A DNA stretch of 64,000 nucleotides, from NCBI GenBank assembly GCA_011317545.1, contig WUJK01000007.1, positions 682,001 to 746,000 on the forward strand, read 5' to 3'. The number at the start of each line of letters is the position of its first letter. Position 1 is the first letter of the stretch. Of this stretch, positions 1 to 12,209 are shown in pieces. The notes beneath the pieces are model-generated. The model was not told the DNA's origin and ran no database searches. It saw nothing but the letters and a program-made list of their open reading frames with translations. The position numbers and the translations under genes were made by a program. The stretch comes from Coniella vitis (Eukaryota; Ascomycota; Sordariomycetes; Diaporthales; Schizoparmaceae).

Positions 1-706
1 AAGGGAGCACCGATGAATTCTTCCGAGGCCCTCGAGTCGAGACGACGATGTGAGGAGGCAGTGGCCGTGCCCAGTCCGTAATTTAGATTGATGCTGTGGG
101 GATCGGAGCGACGGTGGTGGTCCCTGCTGGTGCTGCGGCGGCGGGCGGTCGGGTCGCCTCGGGTCGTCGTGCTGGCCGACGGCGGATGTTTTGGGTTTGT
201 CGAGAAGGAGAGGCCGGTCGAAAAGTCGGCCGTGGTGGGCGCGGCCGCAGTCGGGGGTTGCTGGTGCAGCGATCGTGGTTGATGTTGATGTTGTTCTTGT
301 TGGGTGTTGTTGGTGTGATTGACATGGCCCAGGTGGGAGGGGGGGACAGACTGGCCACCAGCAGCAGCAGTGGGCTTGTTTGGCTTGCTGGAGTTATGGT
401 AGGCTGATTGCTGGTGCTGGTGCTGCTGGTGCTGCTGCTGCTGCTGCAGGACGGGAGAGGTTGACGCGCTGTTAGTGGCGGCAGTCCTTGCAGGTGGAGC
501 ACTGGGCGCCCGCCTTAGGCTCGTGGAGCTGCGTTTGCTGTTGAGCGACAGGGCGTCGAAGCGGGAACCAGGGGCGCTGACAGCGGCATCGATGCTGTTG
601 GAATTGCGGTGGTGGCTGTAGGCCGTGTGCGAACTGGGCGGTTTCTTGGTTAGCCGCCGCCGCCCTCCCCCTGACGACAGCGACGATGCCGACGTTGACC
701 CTGGCA

Positions 707-740
<34 letters not shown>

Positions 741-776
741 TCTTTGTTGTTGATCGAAAAACGAAAAGTTCTCCAT
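1..776 (-). CDS. Q/S-rich low-complexity protein, N-terminal part (cut by window edge)
   Basis: An open frame runs from an ATG at 776 down to the window edge without a stop, about 258 codons, so only the N-terminus is here. It starts MENFSFFDQQQRQ, followed by a polyglutamine run coded by nine CAG codons flanked by CAA (708-740), then a basic patch (GGGRRRLTKKPP), Ser-rich stretches (KRSSTSLRRAPSAPPAR) and a second Gln/His-rich tract. No folded domain is visible, and I do not recognise the family. Disordered Q/S/P-rich N-termini of this kind are common in fungal kinases, transcription factors and RhoGEF-type regulators, but nothing here separates these. The smaller ORFs at 83-502 and 88-407 are in other frames of the same repetitive DNA. 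The long upstream region (4.4 kb) suggests a regulated gene. Confidence is good that it is coding and low on function. Confidence 0.65.
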
Positions 777-3700
777 GATCAAAGTAAGTCTAATACACGA
801 GGGGGCAGACGCTGATCTGTGGGTTTGGTTGGTAGATATGGTTTGGTTTAGTGTGGTTTGATGTGAGGTGATCTGATGCCACTATCAAGATAGCGGCGGC
901 AGTAGCACAAATTTAGTAAGTACGGACGGGGCTGCAGCAGCTGCACCAGGCGGTTAGGGGCTCTCTGGGGCCTGTAGCGGGCTCGCCCAGCAGGAAGCAC
1001 AGGGGGCTAGCTTGGCTGGGGTTGGGTTTCGACAGGTAACAAGCCAAACCACTAAGCCCAAGCCCAAACCCAAAAAGAAGGACCCGGCCGGCTTCTGGAG
1101 CCGCGCACCCTCTCGCGGAAATACAAGATTAGAACAGGATGACCGAAATAACAGTCAAAACAGGGTGTAAGTGGTAAGCCACGCCGGGTTCTGCTTGTGG
1201 TCCTGGCCTGGGCTGAATGCTTGCGTGCCTGACTGGCTGATTGATTAATCGATTGCCTGATGGAACGGTCGACAGGGCGCGCGGGACAGGGAGGGCACGC
1301 AAGGTCACGCAGAGCAACGCAACGCGCGTGCTGTCGGTTGATGCATGAGGCGGGGGTGTGGAAGGCACGGAGAAGGGGGGGGGGCAAGCTGGGAGCCACA
1401 ACCAACAAAGTGTGAGAAAGGGGAGCGAGGACTTGTAAAGTGCACGCGAGATGCGAGATGAAATTGATCTCAGAAGAGAGTGCGATGCGAGAGGGAGAGC
1501 CCAGAGAGTGGTGCAAGCCAATCCAGGTCAAACCACCCACCCAGCAGCAAGCCCAGGTTTGGGCCCTGGGCTCTGGGGAATTTGGCTGTTGGGGCACAGT
1601 AAAGAATATGTACAGTACTTACTTTGCTGTTACTATGTACGGTGGGCTGACTGGATTGAATGGAGCAGGTTACGGTACTGGCTGCTTGAGCAGCAGCAGC
1701 AGCAGCAGCAGCTTGCTGTCGCTGTACCGCAGCCAAAAGAGGAGAAGCACGAGAATGCGGCCGGGGAGCGAGCGAGCGTCGTGGTTTTGCACAGGCTGGG
1801 CTTGGACTTGGCAGCAAACGAACGAGAGAGAGCAAGAGGGAACGAGCAGAGCAGAGCAGAGCAGAGCAGAGGGAGAAAGAGAGAGAGAGCGAGCGAGCGA
1901 GAGATAGCATGTAAAAAGGTTGTCTGGGCTGGTTTGATATGCTGTATTTCCACGTAGTACATATCAGTCCAGGTATTCCATTATTACTTGCAACAACACA
2001 AGTTGCAATCCATCAATTATCACAACCACCTGGGCAGAGAGAGACGGAAAGAGAGAGCTCAGACCACACAACTTACTTGCCAGTTTGCCATTTGTAGATC
2101 AGGGTCTTGATGATAACATCAATTGTTGCGTAGCAGTCTCAAGGGCAACTGAGCATAATAATATCAACAATGTTGTCATTTCTGGCTTGATGAGCGCCCC
2201 CCCCCCCAGAAACCCTGGTGCTGGGCCCAAAAAAGCCTGTCTCGCTTGCGACAGCGGGGTCTTTGCCTGGAGGACTGGCCTACAAGGGTCAATGGGGGTG
2301 CCGAGAGTCAAAGTTGCAGGGGGTTGGTCCTCCTACTATGAAGTACCGCGATAGCTTGGGTGCGCCTGGGTTCTTTTCTGATAGTGGGGAAGGTACCAGA
2401 GTACTGTGTTAGTAGGTACATAGTAGTTGCATTGCTAATAAACTGGCCTACAAGCCCAGCCATATTGTAGAAGCCCAGAGCCAGAGGCTGTGGCTGTTGA
2501 ACTATATAGTATGTATAAAACCTCACCAGATCTAGCGACATTTATCAAACAACGTGCCATTCACTCCCTTTCCAATACTTGTGGAAAAACTGGGCAGACT
2601 GCAATAGCAGTTACTTGCCTAGTCTCCAATGTTATCAAAAGCTTGGCATGCAAGAGCCTCCTTGTACTTGCAATACGATACTGTTCACACGACTCTCGGC
2701 CTTTACATAGTATATTTGCTGTATCGATTCCAGCCAGAGACTTTCTTGTCGTTGACCAATCCATACTATCTGCCCAACAACTCTACTTCTCATTATCACC
2801 ATCACCATCATCTTCTTCTTCTTCTTCTGTTACCCCGCTCACCTCAAAAAAATCCAGTAGTATTTCATTGGAACGTGAGATCTTCCCGGCCCGTCTTACA
2901 CATCGGTAATTACACTCGTCAAACCAGGCGGGTATTTCCGAGCATCTCTCTACTACATGGTACTTGCCTCTCCTCTTATTGATGGCCTTGCAGGTTCCTG
3001 TCTGTACATGTGAGTGTACTTGGCATCCAAAGTCACCTTCTCACTTGTGTCTTGCTGTCTGCTTGCTTGTTCATCTTTCTTGTCCACCAGAACGGTCCAA
3101 AGTGCTCATGGATGCCTGACCTCCTCCCACCACCCTCCCAAACCTGGGCTTGTTGGGCTTCGGCCATCTTACTTGTTTTGGTCTTTTGAGCCCATCTGAG
3201 CCTCCACGGGAACATTAGTCTTTTTCTTTTCCCTCACATAAATATCACCGTCTTAATACCCTCCCATTGCAGATATATCTCCATAAGCAGGGACAAGCAC
3301 CGTACATTGTACCACGTACCAGTGCACTCAACAAAGACCCACCGTATAGAGCTCATCCTTCACACGGTACACGTATGTTTTTATCTAGGGTGGACGAACA
3401 TGCGTGAATGGATTCCAATCTGAAGGGGAGGAGAAGAAAGAAAGAAAAAAAAAAGAGTGCCGCCAGCTTGCCCGGACTGCCAGAGTGGGCGGGGCCGGAA
3501 CAGGGCCGCCTCCAAAAAAAACCAGGGTGGTCCAATGGGTTCTGCCAAGATGCGCGCAAAAACAGTGTTTGCTTCTTAATCATGCACGGCTCCTTGCCCG
3601 GGGGGGGGGAGGTCAAAACAGCGAATAACATTTCGAAACGCCCATTTACTACCACCATTCATCCATTCATTCCATTCATTGAAAGTGCCCAGATTTCGAA

Positions 3701-5213
3701 AGTACATCAACAATGCTTCAAGCCTGAAGGAAGGAATAATGAAAAAGAATAGTAGCATACTTATAACAGTAGTCACCTCGTACTTGGAACAGCCGTCGCC
3801 TTGAATTTGAGCAGCCAAGGCAGCCTGAGCTGGCAAATCCAACTTCTTGAGCAAGTAAACAACCAACCCCTTGATACCAATACATAATAGTATATACTAT
3901 ACCCAAACCCCATACTCCAACAGCGGAAAGAAGAACAACAAACTTTTCTTGTTCCTCCTTTCCGTGCTATGTCCTCTTGTCTCTTGTCCCTTGGATTCCC
4001 TTGTGACACTTTTTCAACCACAAACTGTGGTCCCGGTCCTTTGTGCGACCTTGCTCAAATTACAAATACATTTTTCAAGGTAGTACTTTATATTGTATGC
4101 CCATTCTCTCTCTCTCTCTCTTGCCTCCCCGATTCCCTTTTTTGGGACTATCGCCCCATGTAAACGATGGCTCTCCTGTTTTCCTCCCTTTCTGCTCTCT
4201 CTCTCTCTCTGTCTCTCTCTTTCGCTTGCTCTTTGCTCTTTATTAGGAACACTTACTCAACTAAATAAACAAAAAACATATATTAGCTACTCTTTTGATG
4301 CCAAAAGCGTTGAATTGAGATGATTGATTTCGGACAATTACTTTTCCTTACTACAAACGAGGTATCAGAAAGAAAGAAAATCATATAATATCCGCCTGGC
4401 CAATCTAGTAATCAATTGTTCTTCCATCGAACTTGAAAGAGTTTACCCCCACTCAACTCCCTTAATGGTGATCTGGCATATAAAGCTCCCCCCACCGGGG
4501 GCAGGGGGCGGCAATGTGCTGATTGTGAAGAAAAAAAAAAAAAAAAAAAAAGACACTGTAACTGTACATAGTACTTGCTTTGATTGTACCATCAAAGTCT
4601 TGACTTGTGTTTACTTTACAAGTTCAGAGCGCAACACACATACAAGGAAAATAGGAATTGGTGTATTAAATACAAATACCCACTACCTATATGCGTATCG
4701 AGGGGAGGGGAGCATATTATTTACATAGTAGAAGTTACCGTAGAAATACAATAGACATAAGTGGTAGATGCATATGTGACAATAATACATAGTATGAATC
4801 CATAGGAGAAAAATAGCTACAGAAGAAAGAGACATGAATACGCCCGCAATATATGCCCAACTCAAGGAATACCAGAATAGAAAATAAGACATGTATGCAT
4901 AGTCACTGAATAAAGACTTACTAGCACCTCATCACAAACCTGACTTCTTCATCAAGCACAGCATGGCATAAACTGCATTCTTGGAACAATGTAGAGGTTA
5001 CGACCCCAAGCCTGGACACTTTTGATTTTCCTTTCCTTTTTTTTTCTCTTCTTCACCCTTTTCAATTCTTGATTAGCTCTGCCAACACCATTGCAATACA
5101 TGCACTCAAAAATAACTCAGTGACCAGGTATATCCCAAAAAATCCCCCAACCGTCAAGGGCCACTTGCCACACAACGACGATTTCCGTCGGATAGCAATG
5201 ATCAACGCACACC
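777..5213. other. 4.4 kb intergenic region, 5' flank of the left-edge gene
   Basis: I see no credible gene. Short ORFs here are low-complexity or shadow frames. The region holds a purine-rich GA/GC stretch (about 1800-1905), CT-rich tracts (about 2800-2830 and 4100-4225), a poly(A) run (4531-4551) and six copies of the dispersed TACATAGTA/TACTATGTA word (1631, 2417, 2704, 4565, 4722, 4786). The left part is probably a long 5' leader and promoter of the gene starting at 776. The right part holds the 3' end region of the KH protein gene. Confidence 0.6.
4531..4551. repeat. Poly(A) run
   Basis: About 21 consecutive A residues in non-coding DNA. It could be a simple homopolymer or the trace of an old retro-insertion, but no element body or target-site duplication is visible beside it. 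Confidence 0.8.
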
Positions 5214-8200
5214 CTACTCTCTTGCCTTGGATCCGTTCTGACCATCACGCACAGCAGCGAGGATCAGATCCTTGGCCTTTTCCACACCCTCCTTGGTACC
5301 AATCACCTCAATAGCCTCGCCATTGTCCCGAGGCACATTGATCTTGCATCCACTCTGCTTGCGGATCGAGTTAACTTTGCTGCCACCTTGGCCAATGACG
5401 TGGCGGTAGGTCTTGGGGTCCGGCAGGACAAGGTAGCCGGTAACATTGTCCTTTGCCTGGTTGATGGCGTTGTTGATAGCAGTTTTGGCCTTTTCGATAT
5501 CTTCAGCAGACCCCTTGAGCACCCAAGGAATCTCTCCATCCTCATCAGAGGCGCTCGAGACGACGTTCCAAGAGTGCGCCTCTTCGTCGGCCTCATCAGT
5601 GATGAGCGGCAGAGCGCCGCTGTTGGCGCGAGGGGCAGCAGCGGCCTTTGCTGGGGGGTTCTGGCCAGCATGGTCGACAGTCACGTGAAAGTCGTTCCTG
5701 AGCTTGCGGAAGAACTGGCCATTGTTGGAGATAGCCTGGTGCAGGTTTCGTGGAACCTGGACCGTCTCCGAGGGCTTGTCCTTGGTTAGGTTGGTAATGT
5801 GCTCCTTGGCCTTGTTGACGGCAGCCTCTTGACCAGTGATCTTGACAGCAGTGTCCGATGTACCCTGACGAGGAATGTCAATGGAAACACTGAATTGCTC
5901 CTCCAACCGCTTCTTGGTCTCTCCTCCGCGGCCAATTAGAGACCTGTGTTTCTCGGTGGGCACGTCAAGCGTGGCAGTAACCTGGCTGTCACGGACAGCC
6001 ACAAAGTCCTGAATCTGCTTGATCAGGTTGTCAACGACAGCGGACCGGCCTTCCAGGGTGATGGTGTTGCCGTCGGCCTCCTGCTTGGGGAACTGGATAA
6101 GACGAGCCCGCTCTCTGGCATCGTCGGGACCACCGGCCTTGTTGACCATTTCACGCAGATGCGCGCCTATACAAGTAATCAATACGTTGGAATCTTATCC
6201 ACAAAATCTCAGCACATTGACTTACCTCCAGCGCCAATCAGCGCTCTGTGATACTTTCTCTCCACATCAATGGTCTTGGAGACTGTGTCGTCAAAGGCAG
6301 CCTTCTTCTCCTCGAGGATCTTCTTGGCCTTCTCAACGTTGGCCTTCTTACCCTTGACGGTAATCTCGACAAGGGGTTCGTCCGAGTCCCTGTCGTTGGG
6401 AACATCAATTCTCGTCTCAGTCTGCTGGCGCAAAGTCTCCATGGCAGCGCCACCCTGGCCAATCAGGGATGGCAGCTGCTTGCGCTGAACAGTGATGGTA
6501 GCAGTGTGGGACTGCTCCTTGACCCAGTCATAGAGCTGCTTCAGCTCGTCGTAAGAGGAGCTGACGCCCTTGCTAGGACCGCGGATGATGATCTGGTCAG
6601 GAGCCTGCTGGCGGCGAGACTTGCCAGCATCACCGGCCGCTTCGGCACCTTCTTCTTCCTTGCCGGCCTTGTCGGCGCGAGGGAAGAAGATCATGACATT
6701 GTACCGGTTTTGCAGCCTGTTGACAGTCTTGCCTTCGGGACCAATGAGGTCGCGGTGGAACTTGGGCTCGACCGTCAGCGTCTTGGTCGTCTCGTCGGCA
6801 AGCTCCTTACCGAGGGACTCAATGTGCGACCGTGCCGCCGCGGCCTTGGCCTTGGGTCCCTTGAGCTGCACCTTGCCATTCTCAACCTGAATGTCAACGT
6901 CAAACTTGTCGCGAAGGTCTCTAATCCGGCTGCCCTGCTTGCCAATCAGATGGTTGGCGTACTGCTGCGGGAAGTCGAATTCGAGGGTAAAGTCACGCTC
7001 CTTCTCGTCGGCCTTTTCTTGCTCCACAAACTCCTTGACCTTTTCAGCGAGAGTCTGGGTGGCCTTTTCAGGTCCACGCAGGGTCACTGTTGAGCCAGTG
7101 TTGGAGACACGAATGCGAATCTGGTTAGGACCACGCTTGTCCTGCTCCTTTTGGATAAAGCGGCGGAGACGGTCGTGGAACTTGGTGGGAACCTCGACAT
7201 TGACAGCAATAATCTGGTCCTGCTCCCTGAGAAGGTCGCTAATGTGCTTCTCAGCAGCACGCAGACCATCTTCAAAAGCCTTGACATCGGCCTGCGAAGG
7301 AGCGGCACGAGGGATTTCGTAGGGAGAGCCTGCGGAACCGGGGGCTTCGTAGACCAGGAGCACAGGGGCACCAGTCTCGGTGACAGCAGGCACCACCAGT
7401 TGGACGCCATAGTTGTCACGCACGTGGCGGCTAACCTCGTTCTGCATGTACGGGTGGTAGAAGGGATCCACATTCACAGTCCGCATTCTGGAAGGAGGGT
7501 GGCTCTCAAAGATGCTGCGAATGTCTGACGTGGCAGCAGCGGTGGACTGGCCCTGAGGCAGGAAAAGCTCCCAGGGCAAGGCGCCATCCTGGGTGAAGGG
7601 CGTGTTGATGTGGGCACGGTACTGCTTCTCCAGGCGGTCAATCTCGTTGCGGTGGCGCAAGTAGCGGGTGACATTCTTGGAGTGAGCCGCGCCTTTGCCA
7701 GGCGCCTGCTTGTTGGTCCACTTGAGGTGGTCGACATTGTTCATGTTCATGCTCTGCGCCAACGTCTCGGCCTTTTCAAGAGCCTCGGCGATGCGGTCCT
7801 CGGGGCCGACAATGGTAATGGCATCATCATCCTCATCCGTAGGGAGAATAATGGCACAACCAGTCTGCTCAAAGAACTCCTCGGGCGACAGGCCAGAGTG
7901 GCCAATGATAAATTGGTGACGGCCACGCTGGATTTCAAGCTGCTGCAGGAGCAATTGCTCGCGCAGCTCAGCAACACGACGCTCAATCTCTTGCTTGAGA
8001 GCCAAGACAGCCTCGCGCTCACCCTCGAGCTGGATGTGGTGATCCTGGGCGGACTGGAAAGCAGGGCGCTGACCAGGAGCGGGGACAGGGGTGCTGACCT
8101 CGGTAGACCAGTGGGAGTGAGGTGGAATGCGAATCTGGGCCTGGTTGGCATCGGGGGCAAAGTTGGCGAGGAAAGGATAGAACTCGGGAGGAACATCCCT

Positions 8201-9201
8201 GACCCGAGTGTTGACCTTTGCGGCACGCTCGCCAATAATCTTGAGAATCTGCTCGCGAGCCTGGGCGGCAGAGATGGAGTTGCCCTCGATCTTGACATTG
8301 ATGTACTCGTTGTCGAGGTCGTCCACGGGACCCGAAGGAGCCGCCTTCTTGTCGTCCTTGGGGATCTCGATGCGGGCGCCCGTCTTTTCTTGCAGCGACT
8401 TAATGTTGGCACCCTGGCGTCCAATAATGTGGGCTCGGGCAGACGAGGGAATGGGGACTTGGATGGTTTGCTGTGTGTGTGTGTGAGAAAGCCACCCCAT
8501 TGTTAGTTGATTACTAGCATTACAAGGAGGAACGGGTCTGGCTTTGAAACAGAGTTTCTTCCACATACCGTAGATCCGATGTGCTTGACCAATTCCTTGA
8601 GGGCCTGTTGAGCCGCCTCTTGGGGACCAGCCGCCTCGAATCTCTGACCACCGGCGCCTCCAGAAACGGCCTTGACCTGTGCGCGCGACGACCGGTTGAT
8701 GTCCTGGATGATCTGGTGCAGGGGGCGCTTCAACTGAGCAGGCGTCTTCATGTGCTGGGGCTCGAGGACTATAGACTCGACGTGTCGGCCAGGAAGAGAA
8801 ACAGAGGGAACGCTCGACTTGGGCGTGGCGGTGCCAGAGCCAGGAGTGGCAGCCCGCTGAGCACCATTGACAGCACCGGTTCCATTGCTCTTATCGACGT
8901 TCCAGGTGCCAAGAGGCACTTTGTTGGTCTGAGGCTTGGGGCCTCCGAGTTCGGGAAACAGCTCACGAGACTGGGTGTCGAGGACAGGAGCCTTGGGCTT
9001 GGGGGCAGCAGCAGGGGCGGTCTCCTTCTGTTTCCCAGCAGCCTTGTCCGAGAGGCCAGAGGCAGAAGCATCGGCAGAGTGGACGTGGGGCTGGAGGTCC
9101 TCGTCCACAACGTCCTCAACAGTGACATGGTGGCCCTCGGCAGCCTGGGCGTGCTCCTGCTGGAGCTTCTCGGCGGCTGACAGCTCAGCGGTGGAGGCCA
9201 T
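5214..9201 (-). CDS. SCP160: Vigilin-type multi-KH-domain RNA-binding protein (SCP160 family)
   Basis: Three exons read on the minus strand: 8569-9201, 6226-8470 and 5214-6166, giving 1276 residues, close to yeast Scp160 (about 1220). Introns are 98 nt (donor GTATGT, branch ACTAAC, acceptor after a GT/CA repeat) and 59 nt (GTAAGT...TATAG); phases match. The start MASTAELSAAEKL is the first ATG after a CT/GA-rich leader. At least seven KH GxxG loops are intact, for example IIGRQG, LIGKQG, LIGPEG, LIGQGG, LIGAGG, LIGRGG and VIGQGG; others are degenerate (FIGHSG, SNNGQF). The second intron splits a KH loop between GAGG and AHLREM. The N-terminal 150 residues are acidic and disordered. The family binds polysomes and ER-bound mRNPs and affects mRNA localisation, ploidy and translation. 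Large antisense ORFs over this gene are shadows of its biased codons. Confidence 0.93.
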
Positions 9202-10919
9202 GGTGCTTGCTCGGTGTGGGCGGTGGCCGATGGGTTGCGGAATGCGGGATGCGGGATGCGGCGGCGGCGTCGGCGGCGGGGGTTTTAAACGGTTACAGGA
9301 GACCAGAAGTAAACAACCAGAAGAGGGATCTGACAGGAAGGGCTGTCAAATCGGGCGGGGTCGGACGGATGTGGTGGAGAGAGGAAGGAGAGAGAGAGAG
9401 AGAGAGGGAGGGAGGGAGGAGAGGACGGAGAGAGCAGGTTGTGGATGATATACGGACTCGAACTCGGCGGGTGAGGACAGGAAGGAAAGTTGCAGGGCCA
9501 CCAACAGCTGTGCTGTACAACGTGGACCTTTGCTAGTGCTGCTGCCACCACAGTGGCCCACCCACTTTTTTTTCGGCAAGTCTGCTGCTCTAGTGGGCTT
9601 AGCGTGAGAGTCCACGATGCCCTGCACCCGCAACAATTCCTGTCCCTTGTGCTAGTAGGGTGATTGCAAGTTGTCAGAGACGAATCTCTGTAAATTTACA
9701 GTGATGCAGAATATGGTGTACCAAGCTCGAGGGGACATCGTACCTCGCTTGATGTATAAATGAGTTGCACAATTATAGCATATAGAGGACAAACTGATTC
9801 ATACTTTACTTGCTTGCTTACATAAACTAACATGAGGGTACTTGACCCACTAATAAGCCCACTATAACAACCATGGAACGTTGGGGAAGCACACGCTTAC
9901 CAGTCAGTCATAGTATCGAATCATCCATTAGCATGCTGATTATTCGGCCGGATCAAGAAATAATTCCCAGCTACGATCTGTCCTCTTCCAGATTCATCAA
10001 TGCTCGAATAGGGAATACTTGTTGGTTTGATGCCCACCGAAAGCTAGGAGTACAAGTTGGCGTAAATTTGTAAATTGCAGATTGCCCATGTGACGAGCCT
10101 ATCATCTTACACCAATCTCTCCGTCTTAGCTCCATAACCGACCTGACTCTGCTTCCAGATACCGTGCGCTGTTCCTCCTCCTCCTTCCATCCTGCCATAC
10201 AGGTTCATTTGTATGGCGCATCATCTTTGAATACGGCGGTCTGGGTCATAGTATTCAAATCTCTCGTATTAGACCTAATTGGATACACTGCTTGTGCTTG
10301 GCCAGTGTATGGAACTACGGTGGCACCATCACGCCAACCCAGCTGCCGCTTTCATCATTCCCACTCGGCAGCACACAAGTTTAATGCTGTCAGCCATGTT
10401 CGATAAATCAGGAAAAGCAACAGTCGTCCATTTGCAAGAGAGTCCAAAAGCTCTTTGTTGGACTGACTATCAGTGGACAGTATCTATCTAACATTTATTG
10501 CCCTTTACTTTTCATCGAGCTCATGATATCATTGTATGCCCTGTTCGCGGGGACATTCATCTTGTAGATTTGTAGATGAGATATTGGTCTTGGAGGGCGA
10601 GTACCCCTTATACTCGAACGCCCTTCTCATTCAACACCTAGGTTCGAATCCTAATCGAAACTTTCCATCCATTACCAATGTCATCCTTTGCAAGATATCT
10701 GTCTATGTTGCTGTTCCGTTATACCTATAATTCCAATGCGCATGCGTCAAGCGTATGAGCCATCCCATATCTCCCTTTCCTAGACACACACTTATGTACC
10801 TTTACCATGCATACAATTTAGCAAGTATATGTTCCATGCCCTTCCTTTTCGATCCAAATATGCACTGTTCTGCCACATCCCAAAAAAAACTAGCTCCATG
10901 CTTCTACAAGCTCACCAAT
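9202..10919. other. Intergenic, promoter side of the KH gene
   Basis: No gene supported. The first 300 bases are a GA-rich leader or promoter of the KH protein gene, with a (GA)n run near 9386-9405. A perfect B-box-like word GGTTCGAATCC lies near 10643 but the rest of a tRNA is missing (see rejected items). The remainder is unremarkable. Confidence 0.6.
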
Positions 10920-12209
10920 TCACCACCATTTACTCCGCCCGCCCAACCCCCAGAACCCACCGCCGCCGCCGCCACCGCCATTCGAACTAGAGTACGTGTA
11001 CACCTTGGGGCTGCTCTGGTGTCGAGAAGACCCAGCGCTATCATGGCCTTTGCTCTCCCTCCGCCCACGACTCGTCGCCCCATACGAATCAAACGTAGTC
11101 CGGCCACTATAGCGATCATCTACGCCTCGAGGAGTTGAAGCAGTAGCAGTAGCAGTAGCAGTAGCAGTAGCCTGGTGCTGATGTTTCGACTGTCCACGAG
11201 AGTAGTACTCGGCATAGCGATCATCCTGACCGCCTCGCGGACCAGCAGAGGCAGCCCTCCTCTCCCGCGACGATGAAGTCGTAGACGACGACGACCTGTT
11301 GTGGCCCCGCTGCTGTTGTCTCCCGCCGCCATAGTAGTACTCGTCGTAAAATCTACCGTTGCTAGCTGGCGGCGGCGCAGTAGCCGCAGTGACAGCAGCA
11401 GGACGGGTAGCCCGAGGCCTCGACGCGTCGCCGCGGCTGACGAGGCGATAGTGTGGGTGGTCGGCGCTGCTGCTACTCGACGAGGAGCGATGGCCACTGC
11501 TGCTCGCTCCTGATTTGCGCGAGTGCGAGGAGGATGAAGGCGTCGTAGGCGTAGAGGGGTATCCTGCTACCCCTGCAGCCATTCGCGGCTGGTGGCTGGA
11601 TGACCGGCCCGGCACTCTCGCATCGTAGTGTGCATACGCGAGGTTATCCTGGGCTGCGTACTGTGGTGAGTGACTGCTGGACCTTTTGTGCGTGGGATTG
11701 GCGGCGGCGGCTGCTGCTGCTGCTGCTGCTGTGGTGGTGGTGGTTGTGGTGTAGTAGGTCTTGGTTAGTGGTGAAGAAGAAGAAGAAGAGACATATCGAT
11801 CTGCGTAGATGGTCCCAGAGGACTGCTGGTAGTGGTGGGGTGCGCCATATGATCGTGCTGAAGACGAGGTCTGGTGCTGCAGCGCCGGCGGTGGTTGTGC
11901 TTTGTAGTGGTACGTTGCCGCTGCTTGTGGAGCAGACGCGGCCCATGACCTTTGCGCATGGCGAGTGCTGCTGCTATGGCGGCGGCGGGACTTGAAGCCC
12001 CCTTCTGGGACGCAGCTGACAGAGTCGCTGGGCGCCAGCGATTCCAGGTCATCGTCGTGGTAGCCTGTGGTGTGAAGGAGTGAGCCAAGCGGTCGTCGAC
12101 GTTAAGCATATTCTGTATGGGTAAGAAATGGCAAGCAGTTCGGCATATATGCATGAGAAAGTGAAAGGGAACGGTTGAGATGTCTAGAAATGGACGTTTA
12201 CCAACCCAT
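10920..12209 (-). CDS. Ser/Gly-rich orphan protein ending FWGLGGRSKWW
   Basis: A frame stays open from 12101 to a stop at 10920, well upstream of its first in-frame ATG, so a 5' exon must exist. The best acceptor is CACCACAG at 12065-12072, which starts the coding part at 12064 (GYHDDDLESLAPSD). A branch-like GCTTAAC lies about 35 bases upstream of it. An ATG at 12209 spliced through the weak donor ATGG|GTTGGT would be in phase and give 382 residues, but the nearby better donor (GTAAAC) is out of phase, so the start is unresolved. The protein is disordered: Ser-rich runs, a poly-Thr/poly-Ala tract, a Tyr/Gly patch (FYDEYYYGGG), alternating Ala-Thr repeats, then a run of eight Gly before the aromatic tail FWGLGGRSKWW. 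No signal peptide, membrane segment or known domain is seen. The family is unknown to me. Confidence 0.55.

Noticed and set aside
1451..1957. Overlapping frames on both strands, 150-180 codons
   Set aside because: They arise from GA- and CAG-rich simple sequence; amino-acid patterns are repeat-like and no frame has splice-compatible neighbours.
6248..8506. Long plus-strand frames (281 and 298 codons) opposite the KH protein
   Set aside because: Shadows of SCP160, whose KH motifs prove the other strand is coding.
9430..9520. Second B-box-like match on the minus strand (GAGTTCGAGTCC)
   Set aside because: Neither T-stem nor acceptor stem can be formed, and it lies in the GA-rich leader of the KH gene.
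10585..10665. tRNA-like sequence with a perfect B box (GGTTCGAATCC) and a GGGCG...CGCCC hairpin upstream
   Set aside because: The 3' strand that should pair in the acceptor stem (TCGAAAC) has no matching 5' strand, the A box is poor and the T stem has a mismatch. At best a tRNA relic; tRNAscan-SE would decide.
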